Shown in pieces: positions 6,944 through 11,806 of a DNA stretch of 11,806 nt. Position 1 is the first letter of the stretch, and each line of letters begins with the position of its first letter. Below the pieces are notes generated by a model. That model saw only the letters and a list, made by a program, of their open reading frames with translations, had not been told where the DNA came from and searched no databases. A program made the translations under genes and the position numbers. The stretch is taken from the NCBI GenBank assembly GCA_031259515.1, contig JAIRLK010000256.1, positions 1 to 11,806 on the forward strand, given 5' to 3'. The stretch comes from Treponema sp. (lineage in GTDB: Bacteria; Spirochaetota; Spirochaetia; Treponematales; Breznakiellaceae).

Positions 6944-8497
6944 GAAAAACGAAAAATCAGGAGCATTGCCATCATCGGGGCGCTGGCGGCATTTATTGGC
7001 GCGGCCCTCATCCTGCCGGCTTGCCAGGGGAAGAAGGACAGCCGGAGCGGCGCAGATAGCGGCGCAGGCGTTAAAGACGGCGTACGCGCGGAAGGCGGCG
7101 AAATCCGTTTCGGCTACACCACCGAACCCGCCACCCTGGACCCCCTGAACGCTTCCAACACGGCGGATGGCCGGAGCATACTCTTCAACGTCTTTGAGGG
7201 TCTGGTAAAGCCCGATACCTCCGGGGGTCTTGAGCCCGCTGTGGCCGAAAGTTACACCCTGGAACAGGACGGGCTGGCCTATGTTTTCACCCTGCGCCAG
7301 GGGCTTAAATTTCACGACGGTTCGGATGTAACACCTGAGGATGTGGAATTCAGCCTTAAAACCGCGATGGAGACGAAATTTGCCGGCCTTGATCAGATAG
7401 ACGCGGTGGAAATCACCGGGGACCGGCAGATCCGCGTGGTCCTGAAATCGCCGGACGTGGAGTACCTTACCAACCTTACCGTAGGGATAGTGCCCCGGAA
7501 CAATCCCGACCGGGAAAGGCGGGCCATAGGCACCGGACCTTTCATCATCGAAAGCTATACCTCCCAGCAATCCCTGGTGATGGTGAAGAATCCCTATTAT
7601 TGGAAGAAAGGGATTCCCCATCTTGACAAGGTAACCTATGTCTTCGTGGCTGATTCCAACGCCCTGCTCCTGGCCCTTCAGGGGGGCAGCGTGGATGCCG
7701 GTAGCGTTACCGGGTCCCTCCTGGAGCAACTCAACCCCGATGTCTTCACCTTTGTTCCCGATCCGTCCAATTCCGTCCAGCTCCTGGCTCTGAACAACGC
7801 GGTACAGCCCTTGGATGACCTGCGGGTCCGCCAGGCCCTAAACTACGCGGTGGATCGGCAGGAGATCATCGACGCCGCCTTCTACGGCCACGGGGAACCT
7901 TCGGGAAGCGCCCTTATTCCGGGGCTTTCCCGGTATTACGAGGCTTCCCTAAAAAACCCCTATCCCCTGGATATTGCCCGGGCCAAGAGCCTCCTCGCTT
8001 CTGCGGGGTACGAGCAGGGCTTTTCCCTGGAGATCACGGTCCCATCGAACTACACGATGCATGTGGATACCGCCCAGGTGATCGTGAACCAGCTTGCCAA
8101 AATCGGGGTTGCCGCTACGATAAAGCTGGTTGACTGGCCGGCATGGCTTTCCGATGTCTACCAGGGCCGCCAATACGAAGCGACCATCATCTCGGTGGAC
8201 GCGCCGACCATTTCGCCCCGTGGGTTCCTGGCCCGATACCATTCGGCCAATCGGAGCAACTTCGTAAACTTTACGAGCCCCGCCTATGATCAGGTATACG
8301 ACGCCGCCCTGACGGAAATTGATGAAGCGAAGCGTATCGAGCTTTACAAGGAGGCCCAGCGCATCCTGTCTGCGGAGGCCGCCGGCATCTACATCCAGGA
8401 CATCATCGGTTTCCGGGCCTTTCCCAAAAACACCCAGGGCTTCGTGAGTTATCCCCTGTATGTTCTGGACTTTGCCCCGGTTTATAGAACCAACTGA
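6941..8497 (+). CDS. Family 5 extracellular solute-binding lipoprotein, 518 aa
   Basis: This is the substrate-binding component of the Dpp/Opp-type importer, anchored by lipid on the outer face of the cytoplasmic membrane. The signal peptide is basic at the start (MEKRKIR), hydrophobic at 9-25 and ends in the lipobox LPAC, with Cys28 as the lipidated residue. The linker 29-48 is rich in Gly, Ser, Lys and Asp. The mature part has family 5 features: EIRFGYTTEPATLDPL near the start, LKFHDGSDVTPEDVEFSLKT, and GTGPFIIESY with KNPYYWKKG in the middle. Length is normal. It follows the DppC-like gene by 56 nt, most of it the tandem duplication. High relative expression is expected from the strong ribosome-binding site. 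Substrate is unknown; peptides, sugars and nickel are all bound by this family. Confidence 0.95.
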   Translation: MEKRKIRSIAIIGALAAFIGAALILPACQGKKDSRSGADSGAGVKDGVRAEGGEIRFGYTTEPATLDPLNASNTADGRSILFNVFEGLVKPDTSGGLEPAVAESYTLEQDGLAYVFTLRQGLKFHDGSDVTPEDVEFSLKTAMETKFAGLDQIDAVEITGDRQIRVVLKSPDVEYLTNLTVGIVPRNNPDRERRAIGTGPFIIESYTSQQSLVMVKNPYYWKKGIPHLDKVTYVFVADSNALLLALQGGSVDAGSVTGSLLEQLNPDVFTFVPDPSNSVQLLALNNAVQPLDDLRVRQALNYAVDRQEIIDAAFYGHGEPSGSALIPGLSRYYEASLKNPYPLDIARAKSLLASAGYEQGFSLEITVPSNYTMHVDTAQVIVNQLAKIGVAATIKLVDWPAWLSDVYQGRQYEATIISVDAPTISPRGFLARYHSANRSNFVNFTSPAYDQVYDAALTEIDEAKRIELYKEAQRILSAEAAGIYIQDIIGFRAFPKNTQGFVSYPLYVLDFAPVYRTN

Positions 8498-8514
8498 AAA
8501 GCCAAGCCCTCTGT

Positions 8515-8555
8515 CCCGCCTTCCATGATTCGTGGGCGGGGCGGACCGGCGGTCC
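8515..8555 (+). other. Two GC-rich hairpins after the lipoprotein gene
   Basis: CCCGCC (8515-8520) pairs with GGCGGG (8535-8540), and GGACC (8543-8547) pairs with GGTCC (8551-8555) around a 3-nt loop. No T-run follows directly. They could protect the 3' end of the permease-lipoprotein transcript from nucleases or help the terminator just downstream. Confidence 0.5.
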
Positions 8556-8560
8556 ATAAC

Positions 8561-8582
8561 CCGAACATACTTCGGTGTTTTT
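8561..8582 (+). terminator. Rho-independent terminator of the importer's first segment
   Basis: CCGAA (8561-8565) and TTCGG (8571-8575) form a 5-bp stem with the loop CATAC, followed by TG and five T residues (8578-8582). It lies between the lipoprotein gene and the converging Xre gene. It should stop or reduce plus-strand read-through, so the ATPase genes 2 kb further on probably need another promoter. Confidence 0.6.
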
Positions 8583-8914
8583 CATTTTCGCTCTTTTTCG
8601 TACTCATAAATCTTCTGCATCTCGCTTATAAAATAGTCTTGAAAAAAGGAATTTAATCTTCTAAAAAGGGACATAGCGTCTTCCAGCTTGTCCTCGTGTC
8701 CTTTGAGGTACATGGGTTCAACGCCGTTTCGCAGCCAATCTTCGTTTACTTTAAAGGTAGAACACATTAATTTGATGATACGGTCATTAACGGGTTTCTT
8801 TCCCAATTCAAGGGCGGCGATATAGCCTTTAGAGATGGATATTTTTTCGGCAAATACCGGCTGCGTCAGCTTTTCCGTATGCCGGAGCAGGATGATCCGT
8901 TTATTAATTGTCAT
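8582..8914 (-). CDS. Xre-family helix-turn-helix repressor, 110 aa
   Basis: This is a cytoplasmic DNA-binding regulator of the phage-repressor (HTH_3/Xre) type. Residues 16-42 (LTQPVFAEKISISKGYIAAL, then ELGKKPV) form the helix-turn-helix, and NEDWLRNGVEPMY (57-69) is the conserved end of this class. A charged C-terminal helix follows (75-110), with FRRLNSFFQDYF at 84-95, probably for dimerisation. I chose ATG at 8914, which has AAGGA 7 nt upstream. The in-frame ATG at 8935 lies inside the likely -10 element (TAAAAT) and has no Shine-Dalgarno. It is transcribed divergently from the small ORF and the SLBB gene, with operator-like palindromes between, so it probably controls them and itself. 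It converges on the lipoprotein gene. Confidence 0.9.
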   Translation of the reverse strand: MTINKRIILLRHTEKLTQPVFAEKISISKGYIAALELGKKPVNDRIIKLMCSTFKVNEDWLRNGVEPMYLKGHEDKLEDAMSLFRRLNSFFQDYFISEMQKIYEYEKERK

Positions 8915-8933
8915 TATTCTTTCCTTGTATATC

Positions 8934-8962
8934 ATTTTACGAATAATTTCTTACTAAGGCAA
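8934..8962 (-). promoter_or_regulatory. Candidate promoter of the Xre gene
   Basis: On the minus strand TTGCCT (8962-8957), a 17-nt spacer and TAAAAT (8939-8934) form a good -35/-10 pair. The arms AATAATT (8942-8948) and AATTATT (8961-8967) are a perfect 7-bp inverted repeat that spans the spacer and -35, a plausible autoregulatory site. Confidence 0.6.
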
Positions 8963-8981
8963 TTATTATTTCTTGATTTTT

Positions 8982-9001
8982 ATGTAAAAAGCGCTTTACA
9001 T
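8982..9001. promoter_or_regulatory. Palindromic operator candidate in the Xre/SLBB divergent region
   Basis: ATGTAAA (8982-8988) and TTTACAT (8995-9001) are perfect inverted arms around AAGCGC. A second perfect palindrome, AAAGCGCTTT (8988-8997), lies inside. The site covers the -35 of the rightward promoter, where a bound repressor would block RNA polymerase. The adjacent Xre protein is the natural candidate. The core AAGCGCTT would also fit a LacI-family repressor, but none is in view. Confidence 0.6.
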
Positions 9002-9023
9002 TTTTCTTTATAAGTATTAGAAT
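8995..9023 (+). promoter_or_regulatory. Strong candidate promoter for the small ORF and SLBB gene
   Basis: TTTACA (8995-9000) and TAGAAT (9018-9023) each match the sigma70 consensus at 5 of 6 positions and are 17 nt apart. The predicted start near 9030 gives a 20-nt leader before the ATG at 9051. The -35 lies within the operator-like palindrome. Confidence 0.7.
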
Positions 9024-9050
9024 AACTCTCGATAAGTAAGACAGAAAGTT

Positions 9051-9230
9051 ATGATAGAACAAGAGAAGGTAACGTACGTTAATAGCATCTTTCCTAAATT
9101 AAGCGTGAGAGGGCAGAGGTATTTGCAAAGAATTGCGGAGGCTATGCTCTTTATCCAGGACCCCGCATTGCCGCCGGTTTATATCGATCAACAAGAAGAG
9201 AGGAAAGAAAATGGCGCTCATAAAAATTAA
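9051..9230 (+). CDS. Small 59-aa protein upstream of the SLBB gene
   Basis: The ORF begins with ATG at 9051, about 20 nt after the predicted transcription start, and ends with TAA at 9228-9230. It overlaps the first 20 nt of the SLBB gene, consistent with translational coupling. The first part reads MIEQEKVTYVNSIFPKLSV and is followed by GQRYLQRIAEAMLFIQ (21-36), a probable amphipathic helix. That stretch resembles the C-terminal tails of many Xre regulators. It also lines up without gaps with the tail of the divergent Xre protein here: F, L, Q and Y agree in FPKLSVRGQRYL against FRRLNSFFQDYF. The Shine-Dalgarno is weak (AGAAAG). It may be a partner or antagonist of the Xre protein, or a leader ORF; function is not established. 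It is a good coding candidate but is short. Confidence 0.55.
   Translation: MIEQEKVTYVNSIFPKLSVRGQRYLQRIAEAMLFIQDPALPPVYIDQQEERKENGAHKN
9070..9081. repeat. Perfect 12-bp palindrome inside the small ORF
   Basis: TAACGTACGTTA is its own reverse complement. It lies about 40 nt downstream of the predicted transcription start, a position where a second operator could act as a roadblock. It may also be a coincidence within codons 7-11 of the small ORF. Confidence 0.4.
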
Positions 9231-10389
9231 TCCATGCCTTTGCCTTGGCGTGTTCCTGCTTGCCGTTTCGGTTTCATTCGCCCAGGTGACGGTGGATGAT
9301 GTTACCCCTAATTCTCAACTGGCCTTGTCCAATCCTGACTATCTGGTTACCCCGGGTGATATCTATACCTTGGCCTACACCGCGAATGGCACTGCGGTAA
9401 CCTATAGAATTGTCGTTGACACCAGTTATACGATTCGTATATCCAATCTGGGGGTAATCAATGTGGCGGGAAAAACCTTCCGCCAGGTAAAAAAAGACGC
9501 GGAAACCATCGTGGCTAATAACTATCCTTTAAGTGGAGTACAGTTGATTCTGACCCAGCCGGGGGTGTTCAGAGTCTTTGTGGTTGGAGAGGTCAAAGTT
9601 GCTGCGGAAATTTCCACCTGGGCTATGGAACGGCTTTCTTCTCTTACCCGTTACACGACTCCTTTTGCCTCCCGTCGAAACGTTTCAATAAAATCGGCCA
9701 ACGGCAGGACAAAAAACTACGATCTTTTTAAGGCGGAACGCGAGGGGGATCTCAGTCAGAATCCTTACCTGCGTCCTGACGACATAATCACCTTTAATCG
9801 GCTGGATCGGCAGATAACCATAAACGGGGCGGTGGAACGTCCCGGCGTTTATCAACTGCTGTCAAATGAAAACTTGAATGATTTAATCAGAAATTATGCC
9901 TGTGGGTTTACCCCTTTGGCGGATAAAACCCAGATGGAACTGGTACGTTATGTGGGAAGCGGTTCGGTTTCCGGGGATAAGATGATATTCACGGAGGCGG
10001 ATATTCAGAGAAACTACCGGCTGCAAAATTACGATATTATTACGATTCCTAACATCACGGAGCGGAGGCCGGCGGCCTCGCTAAACCGCCAGGAACGCCG
10101 AATCACCATCAAGGGAGCGGTACGCCAGCCCGGTACCTACAATCTGGCGCCTAATGAAAATCTGAGGGATATAATCGAAATTTACGCAGACGGATTTACG
10201 CCCAGGGCGGATAAGACCCGCATGGAACTGGTACGCTATGAGGGCGTATCGGCTTTTGGAGAAAAAATATTTTTGAGCGAGTTAAACATTCAGGAAAATT
10301 TTGCCTTGCGCAATTACGATGTTATTACCATTCCTGATGCCAGCGAATGGTGGCCGGTAACGACACAGCGGGAATATACCAATAAATAG
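9211..10389 (+). CDS. Exported polysaccharide-export/SLBB-domain protein, 392 aa
   Basis: The protein has a signal peptide (residues 1-24, hydrophobic core LGVFLLAVSVSFA, likely cut before Gln25). A Wza-type polysaccharide-export domain follows: NPDYLVTPGDIYTLAY at 41-56 and ISNLGVINVAGKTFRQVKKD at 77-96. Three SLBB (beta-grasp) domains come next. The first starts at about 120 (FRVFVVGEVKV) and is divergent. The second and third (200-287 and 297-382) are close copies, each with a G-A-V-x-x-P-G-x-Y motif, GFTP-x-ADKT and ELVRY. Wza-like proteins form outer-membrane or periplasmic channels for surface polysaccharide, but no capsule or glycosyltransferase gene is nearby, and no lipobox is clear. 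ATG 9211 has GAGG 7 nt upstream and the signal peptide directly after it; the reading open from TTG at 9133 is rejected. Regulation by the divergent Xre protein is likely. Confidence 0.88.
   Translation: MALIKINPCLCLGVFLLAVSVSFAQVTVDDVTPNSQLALSNPDYLVTPGDIYTLAYTANGTAVTYRIVVDTSYTIRISNLGVINVAGKTFRQVKKDAETIVANNYPLSGVQLILTQPGVFRVFVVGEVKVAAEISTWAMERLSSLTRYTTPFASRRNVSIKSANGRTKNYDLFKAEREGDLSQNPYLRPDDIITFNRLDRQITINGAVERPGVYQLLSNENLNDLIRNYACGFTPLADKTQMELVRYVGSGSVSGDKMIFTEADIQRNYRLQNYDIITIPNITERRPAASLNRQERRITIKGAVRQPGTYNLAPNENLRDIIEIYADGFTPRADKTRMELVRYEGVSAFGEKIFLSELNIQENFALRNYDVITIPDASEWWPVTTQREYTNK
9808..10356 (+). repeat. Two near-identical SLBB repeats within the export protein
   Basis: Residues 200-287 (bases 9808-10071) and 297-382 (10099-10356) align along their length. 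Shared elements are ITI-x-GAV-x-x-PG-x-Y, NENL-x-D-I/L-I, GFTP-x-ADKT-x-MELVRY, and L-x-NYD-I/V-ITIP. The DNA has diverged at many third positions, so this is an old domain duplication. Confidence 0.85.
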
Positions 10390-10558
10390 AGGTTGTTCCA
10401 AAAACCCGGAGGTCCGGGGGACATCCCCTGGGGCATGAGGCCCCAGAGCAGGGGTGTTACGGGGGCAAGGTTGACTGCTATCGCGGTCAATTCAAAACCT
10501 GTTGATTCATGGGATTGTGGGAAAGCAACCGTGAAACGCACAGTTTTGGGACAGGCTC
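10389..10558. repeat. Hairpin-rich 170-bp element with imperfect inverted termini
   Basis: The left end GAGGTTGTTCCAAAA (10389-10403) matches the reverse complement of the right end TTTTGGGACAGGCTC (10544-10558) at 12 of 15 positions. Between them lie several hairpins: CCCGG/CCGGG (about 10405-10418), CCCCTG/CAGGGG (10425-10430 with 10449-10454, with an inner GGG/CCC stem), and TTGACTGC with GCGGTCAA (10471-10490, 8 pairs including one wobble, loop TATC). No convincing ORF is present. It looks like a small non-autonomous mobile repeat (MITE-like) or a structured RNA 3' end of the SLBB transcript. The left terminus begins at the last base of the SLBB stop codon. Confidence 0.5.
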
Positions 10559-10568
10559 AGCAGGCTAA

Positions 10569-10598
10569 TTGAACAGAACCAGGAAAAAGGGCTAGACT
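10569..10598 (+). promoter_or_regulatory. Weak candidate promoter for the ATPase genes
   Basis: TTGAAC (10569-10574) and TAGACT (10593-10598) are 18 nt apart, each with 4 of 6 consensus matches. The -10-like element ends 6 nt before the GTG start codon. Some promoter is expected here because a terminator and the Xre/SLBB islet separate these genes from the importer's own promoter. Confidence 0.35.
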
Positions 10599-10604
10599 GG
10601 GGGG

Positions 10605-11603
10605 GTGACAACGCCTTTACTGGAAGTACAGCATCTTTCCGTTGGGATAAAGCGGGGCCGGGATTATCGCCTTGCGGTAAACGACATCAGTTTTACCATG
10701 AACCGGGGGGAAATCCTCGGCATAGTCGGGGAATCGGGATGCGGAAAAACCCTCACCGCCCTGGCCATCCCCGGTCTGTTGCCCGGCGGCGTGTCTATAA
10801 CTCACGGGGACATCGTGTTTGAAAACCGGAACCTTGCGGGCCTGAAAAACCGGGAACTGTACGGGATACGGGGAAACAGGATCTCCATGATCTTTCAGGA
10901 GCCTATGACTTCCCTTAATCCATTACTCAAAATCGGACGCCAGATCGCCGAGCCGTTGGAACTTCACGGTTACACAGACAAAGCCCTAATACGCCGGGAA
11001 GTCCTGGACATTATGGAAAAGGTAGGGCTTCCCGGCCCGGAGCGGCTTGCCGGCGAGTATCCCCATCAGCTTTCAGGAGGTATGCGTCAGCGGGTGATGA
11101 TAGCCCTGGCCATGATCTGCAATCCTAGACTGCTTATCGCCGACGAGCCTACCACTGCCCTGGATGTTACCATCCAGGCCCAACTCCTGAGACTGATGAA
11201 ATGGTTCAACTGGAACCGGGGGACTTCCATCCTCTTTATCTCCCACGACCTTGCCCTGGTAAGCCGCCTCTGCGACCGGACGCTGGTCATGTATGCGGGG
11301 AAACTCGTCGAGGAAGGGCCGGTTCGGGACATTTTCCGCCGTCCCGCTCATGAATACCCTAAAGGTCTTATCGGGGCGATCCCTTCAAAAGACCGCAAGG
11401 GCAGCCCCCTGGTGAACATTCCCGGCAAGGTCCCCTCAATAGACGATGAAGAAGAACTATGCGGCTGCCCATTCGCCCCCCGCTGTTCCCATAAAGCGAT
11501 ACGCTGTACCGCCGCCTTCCCAGGCCGGACGGACCTGGGCGGCGGCCACTATGTCTGCTGTTTTCTGCCGTTCGGTAAAGACGCGGGAAAGAATGGAAGC
11601 TAG
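10605..11603 (+). CDS. DppD/OppD-like ABC transporter ATP-binding protein, 332 aa
   Basis: This is a cytoplasmic ATPase that powers the Dpp/Opp-type importer as a heterodimer with the DppF-like protein encoded next. All nucleotide-binding motifs are intact: Walker A GESGCGKT (42-49), Q-loop Gln98 in FQEPMTSLNP, signature LSGGM (156-160), Walker B LLIADEP (176-182) and the H-loop His214 in ISHD. The C-terminal oligopeptide-transporter extension includes LCGCPFAPRC and further cysteines (286, 288, 294, 301, 318, 319); cysteines in this extension are a feature of the family. The start is GTG at 10605, preceded by a run of G. The nearest Shine-Dalgarno-like AAAGGG is 13 nt away, which is too far to be convincing. 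The natural partners are the permease and lipoprotein genes at 5137-8497, from which it is separated by 2.1 kb. Confidence 0.95.
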   Translation: MTTPLLEVQHLSVGIKRGRDYRLAVNDISFTMNRGEILGIVGESGCGKTLTALAIPGLLPGGVSITHGDIVFENRNLAGLKNRELYGIRGNRISMIFQEPMTSLNPLLKIGRQIAEPLELHGYTDKALIRREVLDIMEKVGLPGPERLAGEYPHQLSGGMRQRVMIALAMICNPRLLIADEPTTALDVTIQAQLLRLMKWFNWNRGTSILFISHDLALVSRLCDRTLVMYAGKLVEEGPVRDIFRRPAHEYPKGLIGAIPSKDRKGSPLVNIPGKVPSIDDEEELCGCPFAPRCSHKAIRCTAAFPGRTDLGGGHYVCCFLPFGKDAGKNGS

Positions 11604-11806
11604 CGGGAAACCCTTCGTCCTCATCCGGGATGTGTCCAATGTCTACGTGTCCCGCTCTTACGGCGTTCTGGGGAAAAAAACCGGAAGGCCCGTCCTCGAT
11701 CACATCAACCTGGAAATTCAGGAAGGAGAACTCTTCGGCCTTGTGGGGGAATCGGGGTGCGGCAAGACCACCCTGGTCCGGGCCATCCTGGCTCTGATCG
11801 ATTATG
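11593..11806 (+). CDS. DppF/OppF-like ABC transporter ATP-binding protein (partial, 5' end)
   Basis: The first 71 codons are inside the window; the gene continues past the right edge. ATG at 11593 overlaps the end of the DppD-like gene by 11 bases and has GGGAAAG just upstream, so the two ATPases are translationally coupled. Residues read FVLIRDVSNVYV, then a GKKTGRPVLDHINLEI stretch with the insertion before the first core strand that is common in DppF/OppF, then Walker A GESGCGKTTLVRA. It should form the ATPase heterodimer with the DppD-like protein. Only the N terminus can be judged, but the position and sequence agree. Confidence 0.93.
   Translation, partial: MEASGKPFVLIRDVSNVYVSRSYGVLGKKTGRPVLDHINLEIQEGELFGLVGESGCGKTTLVRAILALIDY

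Noticed and set aside
8915..8935. Longer Xre start at ATG 8935
   Set aside because: That ATG overlaps the likely -10 hexamer and lacks a Shine-Dalgarno, whereas ATG 8914 has AAGGA at good spacing.
8982..9001. A catabolite-response (cre) site
   Set aside because: One half of the palindrome is a base too long for the consensus, and a neighbouring Xre repressor explains the site more simply.
9133..9210. Extended SLBB protein start at TTG 9133
   Set aside because: It would bury the signal peptide behind 26 basic residues; ATG 9211 has a good Shine-Dalgarno.
10389..10558. The hairpin-rich segment as an integron attC site or CRISPR array
   Set aside because: There are no attC core-site pairs in the right arrangement and no direct repeats with spacers.
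8486..10581. AGAACCA at 8486-8492 and 10575-10581 as a target-site duplication around the islet
   Set aside because: A 7-base match between two searched regions of this size is likely enough by chance, and the copies do not abut the inverted termini.

Overview
The window reads as an ordinary bacterial chromosome segment, densely packed and fairly GC-rich, with one AT-richer patch around 8.6-9.3 kb. The SLBB/polysaccharide-export protein, the lipoprotein-type solute-binding protein and the overall gene style suggest a diderm. A spirochaete of the Treponema group is my best guess, but that is an impression and not something the sequence proves.

Left block (1-5022): two SNF2-family genes point at each other. 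The first 95 bases hold only the last 30 codons of a plus-strand SNF2-type protein. Facing it on the minus strand is a two-gene operon: a complete 943-residue bacterial SNF2 helicase/translocase (5022 to 2191), followed by a 655-residue protein of unknown function whose ATG shares a base with the helicase stop codon (TAATG). The tight coupling suggests the two proteins work together on DNA or nucleoprotein.

Middle block (5137-8497): a peptide/opine/nickel-class ABC importer operon starts divergently from the SNF2 operon. Its order is a DppB-like permease, a DppC-like permease and a family 5 solute-binding lipoprotein. A 28-bp tandem duplication lies between the second permease and the lipoprotein gene. 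A hairpin plus T-tract closes this part.

Islet (about 8500-10600): the importer's two ATPase genes do not follow directly. In between lie a minus-strand Xre-type repressor, a divergent promoter with an overlapping palindromic operator-like site, a 59-codon ORF, an exported three-SLBB protein, and a hairpin-rich 170-bp segment bounded by imperfect inverted repeats. This looks like a self-regulated cassette that split the importer operon.

Right block (10605-11806): the DppD-like ATPase is complete and the DppF-like ATPase is cut by the window edge. They overlap by 11 bases and complete the importer.

Three genes without a usable Shine-Dalgarno sequence (SNF2 helicase, DppB-like, DppD-like) each have a -10-like hexamer ending exactly 6 nt before the start codon. 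This raises the possibility of leaderless transcripts.
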